Below, piece by piece: positions 33,785 through 41,634 of a DNA stretch of 64,000 bases. Made by a program: the position numbers and the translations under genes. The stretch is taken from positions 124,001-188,000 of the forward strand of contig JBQTIY010000011.1 of NCBI GenBank assembly GCA_052387675.1, given 5' to 3'. The notes beneath the pieces were generated by a model that saw only the letters and a program-made list of their open reading frames with translations, made no database searches and had not been told where the DNA came from. The DNA is from JBQTIY01 sp052387675 (GTDB lineage Bacteria > Planctomycetota > B15-G4). The first letter of the stretch is position 1. The number at the start of each line of letters is the position of its first letter.

Positions 33785-35131
33785 CTACTCGCCCGGCGGT
33801 TCGCCCTGGGTGCGCGCCTGGAAGCGCAGCCGCACCGGAATCTCCGCATAGGGCAGCTTGTCTTGCAGCTCGTGCAAGAGGTAGCGGCGCCAGTTGTCCT
33901 CGAAGAGGCCGGGCTCGTTCACGAAGAGCACCAGCGTGGGCGGATGTGTGCCCACCTGCGAGGCAAAGAAGATCTTGCCCACTCGGCCGCCCTGCGGGCG
34001 CGGGCGGCGCTTCTCCCAGGCGCGGCGCATCACCCGGTTGAGCTCGCCTGTCGTCACGCGCATGCCCGCCTGGTCGTGGAGTTGCGCGGCGAGCTGCAGC
34101 GTGGGCGCGAGGTTGGTGCCTTGCAGCGCCGAGAGGAAGGCGATTGGCGCGTACTCCAGACCGGGCAACGTCTCGCGCACGTACTTCTCGTAGTCGGGCA
34201 CGGTGGCGCGCTCGCCCACCAGGTCCCATTTGGTGACGACGATGATGCAGGGCACCGACTGCTCCTGCACCATGCCGGCGAGCTGGCGGTCGATGCGCCC
34301 CATTTCGCGCGTGGCATCCACCAGCAGCAGCACGACATCCGCGCGGCGCAGGGCGCGCAGCGCGCGCGACTGGCTGTAGAACTCTACTGAGTCCGAGACG
34401 GTCTTGTCCTTGCGCAGGCCGGCCGTGTCGATGGCGATGAAGCGCCGCCCGCCGTGCGCGAAGGGCACGTCCACGGCGTCGCGCGTCGTGCCCGGCACTT
34501 CGGAGACGATCACGCGCTCGTCGCCCACCAGCGCATTGACCAGCGTGGACTTGCCCACGTTCATGCGGCCCATGATGGCCAGGCGCACCACATCGCTCGG
34601 CACCTGCGGCACGACGGCGGTCTCGCCGACCGCGGCCAGGATCATGTCGAGTAGCGAGGCAATGCCGGTGCGTTCGCGCGCCGAGACGGGCACGGGCTCG
34701 CCCATGCCCAGCGCGTGCGCCTCACCGCGGCCCGAGACGCTGCCGCGGCTTTCGCACTTGTTGGCCACGAGGATGATCGGCAGGTCGAGCTTGCGCAGGC
34801 GCTCGGCCACGGCACGGTCGGCGCCGGTGACACCCTCCGCAGCATCCATGACGAAGAGCACGAGGTCGGCCATTTGCAGCGCGGCCTCGATCTGCTGATC
34901 GATCTCCACCGAGAGCTTCTGCTCGTCGACGACGCCGATGCCGCCGGTGTCCACCAGCTCCAGGCTCTTGTCACCGACACCCAGCACGAAGCTCACGCGG
35001 TCGCGCGTGACGCCGGCCATGGGATCTTCGATGGAGACGCGCCGCCCGGCGAGCGCATTGAAGAGCGTGCTCTTGCCGACATTGGGCCGGCCGACGATCG
35101 CGACGCAGGGCAGTCCCGAGGTGCCGGTCAT
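33785..35131 (-). CDS. der: Ribosome assembly GTPase Der (EngA)
   Basis: 448 residues with two tandem GTPase domains and a C-terminal KH-like domain, the unique Der layout. First domain: GRPNVGKSTLFN (G1), DPMAGVTRD (G2), DTGG (G3), NKCE (G4). Second domain: GRMNVGKSTLVN, EVPGTTRD, DTAGLRK, TKWD. The C-terminal region has RVTTGELNRVMRRAWEKRRP, then KIFFASQVGTHPPT, typical of the family. The first-domain G4 is NKCE where NKxD is expected; Glu in place of Asp may weaken guanine specificity there. Essential for 50S subunit maturation. The ATG overlaps the queE stop (ATGA), so the two are co-expressed. Confidence 0.96.
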   Translation of the reverse strand: MTGTSGLPCVAIVGRPNVGKSTLFNALAGRRVSIEDPMAGVTRDRVSFVLGVGDKSLELVDTGGIGVVDEQKLSVEIDQQIEAALQMADLVLFVMDAAEGVTGADRAVAERLRKLDLPIILVANKCESRGSVSGRGEAHALGMGEPVPVSARERTGIASLLDMILAAVGETAVVPQVPSDVVRLAIMGRMNVGKSTLVNALVGDERVIVSEVPGTTRDAVDVPFAHGGRRFIAIDTAGLRKDKTVSDSVEFYSQSRALRALRRADVVLLLVDATREMGRIDRQLAGMVQEQSVPCIIVVTKWDLVGERATVPDYEKYVRETLPGLEYAPIAFLSALQGTNLAPTLQLAAQLHDQAGMRVTTGELNRVMRRAWEKRRPRPQGGRVGKIFFASQVGTHPPTLVLFVNEPGLFEDNWRRYLLHELQDKLPYAEIPVRLRFQARTQGEPPGE

Positions 35132-35898
35132 CGCACACCCAGGGCTTTGTGGACCTGCGGCACGAGGCGCACGGAGAGGCCGCGGCTGGCGAGCCGGTCC
35201 ACCAGCGCGTCGAAGCGCGCGCGCGGCAGAGCCGGGCTGCCGCCGAGCGGCGTCACCGGCTGCAAGAACACCGGCGCCTGCGGATGATGCCGCGCGAGCA
35301 GTTCGGCGGCTGCGTCCAGCTCAGCCTCGGGTGTTTCACCGTCCACGACGAGCTTGAAGAAGGTCTCGCTCTGCTTGAGCACGCCGCTCTGCAGGACCGC
35401 CTCGTGGCGGGCGAGCACATCCGGCAGGCCCGTGGCCGTAGGCAGCTTGATGTCGCTGGCCACCCAGCGGCAGCGCGGCGCGAGGCGCTGCAGGGCTTGC
35501 AGATGGAGGCCGGCCGTTTCGAGCATGACCGGCCGCGGGGCCAGGGCCTCCACGAGCGCGGCCACGAAGTCGGGCTGCTCGCAGGGCTCGCCGCCCGTGA
35601 TCGAGACCGGGCAGGGCCCGCCGGGCGCGCCGGGCGGATCGACGGCCTGCACGAGGTCGACAACCTGCTGCACGCTCAGCGGATTGGTGAGGCGCTCGAC
35701 AGCGCCACTCGCGTCGCGCGGACCCGTGACGGACGGCGGTGTTTCAAAGGCCCAGGCCGTGTCGCAAAAGCGGCAGCCCACCGCGCAACCGGCGAGGCGC
35801 ACGAAGACTTGCCGTCGCCCGAGCAGAAGACCCTCGCCTTGATAGGAGCGAAAGACCTCCGCCACCTGGCCGGACAAATTGCCGTCCTGGGCCTTCAT
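35128..35898 (-). CDS. queE: 7-carboxy-7-deazaguanine synthase (QueE)
   Basis: 256 residues. SYQGEG (residues 18-23) and the radical SAM triad CAVGCRFC (Cys38, 42, 45) with DTAWAF directly after are QueE signatures. ITGGEPCEQPDF is the GGE SAM-binding motif. QueE converts 6-carboxytetrahydropterin to 7-carboxy-7-deazaguanine in queuosine (or archaeosine/DNA 7-deazaguanine) synthesis. No other queuosine genes lie in the window, so the gene is split from its pathway. It pairs with der by a 4-bp overlap, both touching RNA. The C-terminal LVPQVHKALGV is typical. Confidence 0.93.
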   Translation of the reverse strand: MKAQDGNLSGQVAEVFRSYQGEGLLLGRRQVFVRLAGCAVGCRFCDTAWAFETPPSVTGPRDASGAVERLTNPLSVQQVVDLVQAVDPPGAPGGPCPVSITGGEPCEQPDFVAALVEALAPRPVMLETAGLHLQALQRLAPRCRWVASDIKLPTATGLPDVLARHEAVLQSGVLKQSETFFKLVVDGETPEAELDAAAELLARHHPQAPVFLQPVTPLGGSPALPRARFDALVDRLASRGLSVRLVPQVHKALGVR

Positions 35899-35937
35899 GA
35901 GCGTCTGGTCGGCAGCGGGCAGTGAGCCCGCGGCCGG

Positions 35938-36291
35938 CTACTTGCCCTTCTTGGCGGGCGCGGCGGCCTTGGCCGGAGCGGCTGCCTTGCCGGCCGCGGC
36001 GGGAGCCCCTGCGGCGCCCTTGCCCTTCTTGTCGCCACCCGCCACAGCGGCGCCGGCAGCGGCTGCTGCACCGGCTGCACCGGCGGCTGCTGCCAAGGCC
36101 GGAGCGGCCACCTTCTCCTTCTTGACCTTCTTCACCTTCTGACCGGTGCGCACCTTGGGCAGACCATAGACCGACTTACCCACGGTGTGCTTGTTGGCCT
36201 TCTTCAGGGCCTCGAGGCGCTCGAGCCGGGTCCACACGTTGCGGGCGCGGATGAGGCCCTCCTTGATCTTGAGGCTCTTGTGGACGGTCAT
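35938..36291 (-). CDS. Small basic protein, TIGR04137-like, with Ala/Lys-rich tail
   Basis: 117 residues. The first 52 residues (VHKSLKIKEGLIRARNVWTR, then LERLEALKKANK, SVYGLPKVRTGQK) match what I remember of TIGR04137, a small basic protein found in Planctomycetes, Verrucomicrobia and Chlamydiae: S-x-HKSL, R-RNV-TR, and GLPKVR. The family is short; here a Lys/Ala/Gly-rich tail of about 65 residues, probably disordered and able to bind nucleic acid or ribosomal RNA, is added. GGAG lies six bases before the ATG. The family is thought of as ribosome-associated, but this is not proved by sequence. It strongly supports the phylum assignment. Confidence 0.85.
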   Translation of the reverse strand: MTVHKSLKIKEGLIRARNVWTRLERLEALKKANKHTVGKSVYGLPKVRTGQKVKKVKKEKVAAPALAAAAGAAGAAAAAGAAVAGGDKKGKGAAGAPAAAGKAAAPAKAAAPAKKGK

Positions 36292-36425
36292 GGCGGGCTC
36301 CGCGGGCAGAATCTGAGGGCCGAGTTTCGGCGCGAAAGGGCCGCTTATCCTCCACTTCCAGCGCGAAGCGTCAAGCGCCCGACTCTGGGTACCGGAGATT
36401 GGGCGTCCGACTCGGGCGCCCGACC

Positions 36426-37010
36426 TTAGCGCGGAATCTCGACCAGCTTGGAGCGGCGGAACAGCTCGGGGTCCGCGCCGGGCCCCGGCAGGCGCTGCAT
36501 GGCGTCCAGCAGGGCCGTCAGTTCCTCGGCCTCGGTGGCGAGCCCGACCGTGACCGCGTAGCGGGCGTGCAAATCATTCTTGATCGGCGCGTAGCCCAGG
36601 ACCTGAGCCTGCGGATAGCCGGCGGCGTTGAGCTTGTCGCGCAGGTCGCGCGCGATGGCGAGGCTGGACTCGCTGCCGACGACGTCGAGGACCTGCACCG
36701 CGAAGAGCGCCGTGCCATCGGCCGCCGAAGGGCTGCCGCTCTTGAGGGCCGGCGAATCGCCGCGGGAATTGGCTCCCACGAGATAGATCGAGAGCAACCC
36801 TACGAGGGCGAGCACGCCGTAGAGCACCTTGCGCGGCGCGGCCCCCGCGCGAGCGGGTTGCTTGCCGGCGCCCTGCTTGGCAGAAGCCTGCGGCTTGGCG
36901 CGCGGTGCAGTGGCCGTGACGCGGCCTTGCACGGTGCGCCGTCCGCGCGAGGCCGAATTGAAGCCCGAGTCGGATGAGCGGAAAAGGTCGAGCGGGTGCT
37001 TGGATCCCAT
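36426..37010 (-). CDS. Membrane-anchored SPOR-like protein
   Basis: 194 residues. Residues 1-60 are basic and Ala/Gly-rich (cytoplasmic), 61-79 form one membrane helix (KVLYGVLALVGLLSIYLVG), and a periplasmic domain follows. The segment FAVQVLDVVGSESSLAIARDLRDKLNAAG, given as strand and helix, with the KNDLHARYAVTVGLATEAEE return, has the beta-alpha-beta layout of a SPOR domain, which binds denuded peptidoglycan glycan strands. Conserved SPOR residues are weak, so the match is tentative. The 134-bp gap after it holds only the ribosome binding site of the next gene and no recognisable terminator. Confidence 0.7.
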   Translation of the reverse strand: MGSKHPLDLFRSSDSGFNSASRGRRTVQGRVTATAPRAKPQASAKQGAGKQPARAGAAPRKVLYGVLALVGLLSIYLVGANSRGDSPALKSGSPSAADGTALFAVQVLDVVGSESSLAIARDLRDKLNAAGYPQAQVLGYAPIKNDLHARYAVTVGLATEAEELTALLDAMQRLPGPGADPELFRRSKLVEIPR

Positions 37011-37072
37011 GGCGCCCTGAAAGCTAGGACAGCGCGGACCCCGTTTCTACTGGCGCGCTAGAAAATCCGCGC

Positions 37073-37099
37073 TCAGCGGCCGGCGGTCAGCGGCCGGCG
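37073..37099. repeat. 13-bp direct repeat around a stop codon
   Basis: TCAGCGGCCGGCG occurs at 37073-37085 and again at 37087-37099. On the minus strand the second copy holds the last codons and TGA of the TPR-peptidase gene, and the first copy repeats them after one spacer base. A small tandem duplication that leaves the protein unchanged. Confidence 0.8.
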
Positions 37100-38880
37100 A
37101 GAACCCGCTCGCGGAAGCTCTGCTCCTCGCGCTCCAGGGAGAGCCCGGTGGCCGCCTCAAAGGCCTCGGCGAGCGGCTTGGTCTCGAGTTCTACGACCCA
37201 CTTCACGATCGGGCCGGTGCCCCGGCGCGATACGACGTGGTCGATGAAGGCGTAGCTCACGAGGTAGGCCAGGTTCACTTCGTTGTGATCCTTGAGGTCC
37301 ACGAAGGTCTCGGGCAGGTCAGCCAGGCGCGGCAGGCGTTCACGCCCGCCGGGGCCGGCATCCAAGGTCATCACGAGGCGCGGCAGGCCTCCGCCCCGCC
37401 CAAACTCCATGAGCTGCGCCAGGCCCTCGTTCACGAAGGTCGGACAGTGCGGGGCCAGCTCGGTCACGATGAGGTGCGTGAACTCGTGCCGGAAGGCGGC
37501 CTCGATCTGCGCCTCGTCCCGCTCGACGTCGCTGATGGGCAGCCGGATCTTGCGGTCGAAGAGCCCGCCCACCCAGTCGTGCATGCCGGTGGCATTGCCG
37601 AAGTCGCCCTGGGGATAGAGCACGACGATGGTCTTCTGCTGCGGGAAGTGCTGGAGCTGGTTGGCCACCATGGCCCGCGCGCGCTCGAGCACGCCGGTGA
37701 GCCGCACCCCGAACAGCGGCCCGGAGAGCTTGGCCGGTCCTCGGATCACGAAGAACTGCGTCTCGTCGGTGCGGTAGTCCTTCTCGACGGCGTGCTGCCG
37801 GCGCGTTCGCTCGGCCGATTGCGTGGCCAGCGTGGCCACGTCCGCATTCATCGCGCCGGCGGCTTGATCGTAGGCCTCGATGGCTTCGGGCAGCCGGTCT
37901 TGAAGCGAAAGCGTGTCGCCGAGCAGGAGCCAGGCATCGCTCGCGGCGGGATCCTTTTTCACCAGCGTGGAGAGCACCTGCTCGGACTCGCTGAGGGCAT
38001 AGCAGCGAATGAGCAACTGCCCCAGGTGCACGGCATAGCCGTGCTCGTCGGGATTCAGTTCGAAGGCCTTGCGGTAGTCGCGCACTCCGGCCACGTAGTC
38101 CACCGACTTGACCAGATCTTGGCCGCGGCGGAAGTAGGCCCAGGCCAGATTCTTGCGCAGCACGACTTCGTTCGGCTCGAGGCGGCAGGCCTGCTCGAGG
38201 AGTTGCACGGCCAGCGCGGGCTTGCCCTCTTCGAGCGCGGTCCCGGCGCGCTTGTTGAGTTCGAGAACTTCGTCGCTGGCTGTGGCGAGCGGCTGCGCCG
38301 TCGGCGCGGCGGCGCCCTGAGTCGTCGGTCCCTGCGTGACCGGACTTGGCGTCATCGTGCCGGCCAGCGCTGCTTGGGCGCCGCAGAGCAGGAGCAGGGC
38401 GGGCGCTACGGCCGCCACGAAGAGCCGATAGGCATAGGCCCAGCCATGCCGCGCGGAGAGCGCGGTGAGTTCGGCATGGAAGCGTTCGTAGCGGGCGGGC
38501 ATCTCGTCCTGATAGCTCGGGTCGCAGAAGTAGAGACGGCAACCCAGGGGCCGGCCGTCCCGGTTGCGGCACAACCCATCGACATGCCACGGACACAGAC
38601 CTGAGTCCACGGCGGCGCGGGGCGGGCCCTGCTGCAGGGCGTAGGCGCTTTCGAGGTCGGAGGCGTAGAGCCGATGCTCGCTGCGCGGGAAATCACAGCA
38701 GCGGCCCGAGAGTTCGCAGCGCGGCGCGCGAGCGGCAATCTCGGCGTCGACGCGTGCGTAAAGCTCGGCGATCTCAGCCGCGAGCGGTGCGGAGAGGGCG
38801 GGCAAACCCGCCGGCTGGGCGGGCAATCTACCGGGCAGTTCGGGCAGCTCGCCCGGCAGCGCGGACTCTTCGGCGCTCAT
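37087..38880 (-). CDS. Fusion: cysteine-cluster (YkgJ-like) domain, membrane helix, TPR and gluzincin peptidase
   Basis: 597 residues in one open frame, ATG overlapping the kinase stop (ATGA). Residues 50-150 are a YkgJ-type Zn/Fe-chelating cluster: CELSGRCCDFP (Cys55, 61, 62), LCPWHVDGLC (96, 104), GCRLYFC (114, 119). Residues 154-174 (FVAAVAPALLLLCGAQAALAG) read as a membrane helix or signal peptide. TPR-like helices follow to about 345, then a peptidase domain: HEFTH (465-469), third ligand Glu485 in NEGLA. These two halves are normally separate proteins, one cytoplasmic and one exported; here no stop divides them. A GTG at 38418 could be a separate internal start for the peptidase. Confidence 0.8.
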   Translation of the reverse strand: MSAEESALPGELPELPGRLPAQPAGLPALSAPLAAEIAELYARVDAEIAARAPRCELSGRCCDFPRSEHRLYASDLESAYALQQGPPRAAVDSGLCPWHVDGLCRNRDGRPLGCRLYFCDPSYQDEMPARYERFHAELTALSARHGWAYAYRLFVAAVAPALLLLCGAQAALAGTMTPSPVTQGPTTQGAAAPTAQPLATASDEVLELNKRAGTALEEGKPALAVQLLEQACRLEPNEVVLRKNLAWAYFRRGQDLVKSVDYVAGVRDYRKAFELNPDEHGYAVHLGQLLIRCYALSESEQVLSTLVKKDPAASDAWLLLGDTLSLQDRLPEAIEAYDQAAGAMNADVATLATQSAERTRRQHAVEKDYRTDETQFFVIRGPAKLSGPLFGVRLTGVLERARAMVANQLQHFPQQKTIVVLYPQGDFGNATGMHDWVGGLFDRKIRLPISDVERDEAQIEAAFRHEFTHLIVTELAPHCPTFVNEGLAQLMEFGRGGGLPRLVMTLDAGPGGRERLPRLADLPETFVDLKDHNEVNLAYLVSYAFIDHVVSRRGTGPIVKWVVELETKPLAEAFEAATGLSLEREEQSFRERVLAGR

Positions 38881-40040
38881 CGCCGCTCCCGGCGACGGCG
38901 CAAGCGGGCCAGGCGGCGACGCTTCATCTCTTCGTCCTCGCCCTCGGGGCCGGCTTCCGAGTGCTCCAGCGTCTTCTTGCCGGCGATCTGGTCATCGATG
39001 TCGGCCATGAGTTCCTGCGGACTCTGGTAGCGGATGCTGCGGTCCTTGGCCATCATCTTCTCGATGAAGTAATGCATGTGCGCGCTGATGCGCCCGCCCT
39101 TGGTGGCCTCCGCCGAGAGCCCCTCGAGCACAGCCTTCTGCACCAGCTCCTCGTCGTCGCCCTGGAAGGGCAGCTCGCCGAGCACCATTTGGTAGAGCGT
39201 GGCGCCGAGCGAGTAAATGTCGCTGCGCACGTCGAGGTCGCCCTGGCCAAGAGCCTGTTCCGGCGAGAGAAAGGCCGCGGTGCCCGCCGTGTGGGCGCCG
39301 GCGGTGTGCGCGCCAGCGTGCGCTCCCGCAGCACCAGCGGTGGCTCCGTCCGCCGCGGCGGGCCCTGCACTAGTCACTGCAAAGCCCAGGTCGATGAGCT
39401 TCACCGTGTTGTCCGCCGTGATGAGGATGTTGCCGGGCTTGATGTCGCGATGCACGAGGCCTTCGCTTCGCAAATATTCCAGCGTGCGCGCGACTTGCAG
39501 GATGACGAGCAAGGCGCCGTCCTCGTCGAAGGCGCCGCCGCGCGCGATCTTCTCCTGCAGGGTCTCGCCCTCCACTGCCTCCATGAAGCTGAGGTAGCGG
39601 CCGGCCAGCCGCCCGGCCCGGTAGCCCTTGACCACATTGGGGTGGCTCAGCCGCTTGAGCAGCGCCGCCTCGCCCAGAAAGGCCTGCACCTGCTGCGGCT
39701 GCTCGGCGAGTTCAGCGTGCAAAAGCTTGAGGGCTTCTTCGTGCCCGTCGGCGTGGCGCACGAGAAAGACCATGGCCGTGCCGCCCTCGCCCAGCTTCCT
39801 CACGTAGCTGTAGCCGGGCAGTTCGGGCACGTCCTCGCCATCCGTGTGGAAGTACTGCAGCAGGCGCGCTTTGTCGAGCAGGCCTTGGCGCAGGGCCAGG
39901 CTGGACAGACTGGCCGGCTGGCCGGCGGCAGCAGCGGCTTGAGCGGCTGCAAAGAGAGCGGCCACGGCCTCCTGCGAAAGCACGCCGCGGACGGCGAGCT
40001 TTCCGAAGAGCCGAGCCTCCGCGGCGGGGTCGGGGCGCAT
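38877..40040 (-). CDS. Serine/threonine protein kinase
   Basis: 387 residues from the ATG at 40040. An N-terminal helical region of about 65 residues comes first (a DUF-like segment with LALRQGLLDKARLLQYF). Kinase motifs: GEGGTAMVF (Gly loop), EALKLLH (Lys), VHRDIKPGN (catalytic loop), LIDLG (DLG in place of DFG), TAAFLSPEQALG (activation end, APE-like SPE), SDIYSLG. Between DLG and the activation end lies a repeated AGAHTAG insertion. No membrane segment; the C-terminus is strongly charged (EDEEMKRRRLARLRRRRERR). It is divergent from a Clp-like ATPase and followed by the cysteine-cluster fusion. Confidence 0.9.
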   Translation of the reverse strand: MRPDPAAEARLFGKLAVRGVLSQEAVAALFAAAQAAAAAGQPASLSSLALRQGLLDKARLLQYFHTDGEDVPELPGYSYVRKLGEGGTAMVFLVRHADGHEEALKLLHAELAEQPQQVQAFLGEAALLKRLSHPNVVKGYRAGRLAGRYLSFMEAVEGETLQEKIARGGAFDEDGALLVILQVARTLEYLRSEGLVHRDIKPGNILITADNTVKLIDLGFAVTSAGPAAADGATAGAAGAHAGAHTAGAHTAGTAAFLSPEQALGQGDLDVRSDIYSLGATLYQMVLGELPFQGDDEELVQKAVLEGLSAEATKGGRISAHMHYFIEKMMAKDRSIRYQSPQELMADIDDQIAGKKTLEHSEAGPEGEDEEMKRRRLARLRRRRERR

Positions 40041-40048
40041 GAGCAAAT

Positions 40049-40078
40049 CGTACCGCGCTCAAGCCCCGGCCCGGTACG
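40049..40078. promoter_or_regulatory. Inverted repeat in the kinase/AAA+ divergent intergenic region
   Basis: CGTACCG (40049-40055) and CGGTACG (40072-40078) form a perfect 7-bp inverted repeat with a 16-bp spacer, 8 bases upstream of the kinase start. The layout suits a regulator-binding site controlling both divergent genes. No -35/-10 pair was assigned. Confidence 0.35.
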
Positions 40079-40139
40079 GTCCGATGGAGCGTCCGTCTCG
40101 CCATGGCCACGGCAGCCGGCGAATCCCTGGGAGTTCCCC

Positions 40140-41630
40140 GTGCGCGCAGCGGATGAGACGGACGTCCTGAAGTACTGCGAGATCCTGGACGAGTTCATTC
40201 GCGTTCGAGCGCTGAACGAGGAGGATTGCCCGCGGCTGTTGCGCGGCGCCCAGGTGGCCGGCCGCAGCACCTACCACGAACTCGTGGTCAAGCTCTGCGT
40301 GCTCGACTTCGAGGCGCGCGTGCTGCCGCTCTTCGAGAAGCACCAGAAGGTTTACCAGCCCGAGGCGCTCGTCGAACTGCTCTATCAGATCTGCGTGGAA
40401 GTGAATCCGCATCTGGAGATCCACAGCGTGAGTGTGCCGGCCGGAAGCAGTGCCGCGCCGCAGCCGGCCGCCGCGCCGGCGCTGGCTCCCGAAGAGGAGG
40501 CGCGCCAGGCCGAAGAAGAGCGCCGCGCTCTGCAGCAGCGCGTGCAGAACTTGCAGGGCGCACTCGGCGCCGCGATCATCGGCCAGGATCTGGCCGTGCG
40601 CACCATCGCGCAGGCCGTGCGCAAGGCCGCCGTGGGTCTCAAGGATCCGCGCAAGCCGATCGGCGTCTTCCTGCTGGTCGGCCCCACCGGCACCGGCAAG
40701 ACCGAGATGGCCAAGGCCGTGGCGCAGCACCTTTATGGTGCGCCGGCGACAAACGGAGCCGCGGCGACGAGCGGCAGCCGAACCGCAAGCCCGAGCGTCA
40801 GCCCGGCACTCGTGCGCATCGATTGCAGCGAGTACGCCCTGCCACACGAATACGCCAAGCTCATCGGCGCGCCGCCCGGCTACATCGGGCACAGCGAGGG
40901 CGGACAGCTCACCGAGGCGGTCAAGCAGAAGCAGGCCTGCGTCGTGCTCTTCGACGAGATCGAGAAGGCCCACGAGAAGGTCCACAACCTGCTCCTGCAG
41001 CTCATGGACGAGGGCACGCTCACCGACAGCAAGGGCGAAACGGTTTCCTTTCAGCGCTGCGTGGTGCTGCTCACCAGCAACCTGGGCGTGGAAGAAGTGC
41101 GCAAGCTGGCCAACCGCGTGGGCTTTGCGGCCCGCGACCGCGAGAGCCTGGAGCCCTCCGAGACCGACGACGCCATGCACGGTGCGGTCAAGCGCAGCTT
41201 CCGGCCCGAGTTCATCAACCGGCTCGATGCGGTGGTGGAGTTTCAGGCGCTCACGCCGCGCGACTGCGAGCGCATTGCGCACCTGCAGCTTCTCGAGATC
41301 GCCGGCTACCTCGCGCGCACGGGCCTGACTCTGCGCTGCTCAGAGGCGCTCGAACGGCACCTGGGACAGCTCGGGTGGTCGGCCGAGTACGGCGCGCGCG
41401 AATTGCGCCGCCACATCCGCGATGTCGTCGAACATCCGCTGAGCGAGCAACTCATCACCGGCAAGTTTCGGCGCGGCGATGCCATCACCGTGGGCCTGCG
41501 CGCCAACGGCGAACTCTCCATCGCGCGCGTGCGCACGCCGCGTGGGCACGGCCCCCGTGCGCACAAGGCTTCGGCCGAGCGCGGCACGCGCCGCCGTCAC
41601 ACCAAGCCCGGCGAGCGCGGCGCGGCCTGA
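40140..41630 (+). CDS. Single-ring Clp/Hsp100-like AAA+ ATPase
   Basis: 496 residues from the GTG at 40140, preceded by GGGAG six bases upstream; the longer open frame upstream is antisense to the kinase. The first 100 residues (YCEILDEFIRVRALNEEDC) are not a Clp-N repeat. A charged coiled segment follows (EEEARQAEEERRALQQRV). The ATPase is like the second ring of ClpA/ClpB: GPTGTGKTE (Walker A, 181-189), VVLFDEIEKAH (Walker B), LTSNLG (sensor 1), FRPEFINRLD (Arg finger), YGARELRRHI (sensor 2). ClpP-binding IGF/L loop not seen. Basic tail (RHTKPGERGAA). A remodelling ATPase with an unknown N-terminal substrate domain. Confidence 0.85.
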   Translation: MRAADETDVLKYCEILDEFIRVRALNEEDCPRLLRGAQVAGRSTYHELVVKLCVLDFEARVLPLFEKHQKVYQPEALVELLYQICVEVNPHLEIHSVSVPAGSSAAPQPAAAPALAPEEEARQAEEERRALQQRVQNLQGALGAAIIGQDLAVRTIAQAVRKAAVGLKDPRKPIGVFLLVGPTGTGKTEMAKAVAQHLYGAPATNGAAATSGSRTASPSVSPALVRIDCSEYALPHEYAKLIGAPPGYIGHSEGGQLTEAVKQKQACVVLFDEIEKAHEKVHNLLLQLMDEGTLTDSKGETVSFQRCVVLLTSNLGVEEVRKLANRVGFAARDRESLEPSETDDAMHGAVKRSFRPEFINRLDAVVEFQALTPRDCERIAHLQLLEIAGYLARTGLTLRCSEALERHLGQLGWSAEYGARELRRHIRDVVEHPLSEQLITGKFRRGDAITVGLRANGELSIARVRTPRGHGPRAHKASAERGTRRRHTKPGERGAA

Positions 41631-41634
41631 AGGT

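Noticed and set aside
38754..40139. Plus-strand extension of the AAA+ gene upstream over the kinase
   Set aside because: The reading runs antisense to clear kinase motifs; a GTG with GGGAG at 40140 gives a natural start.
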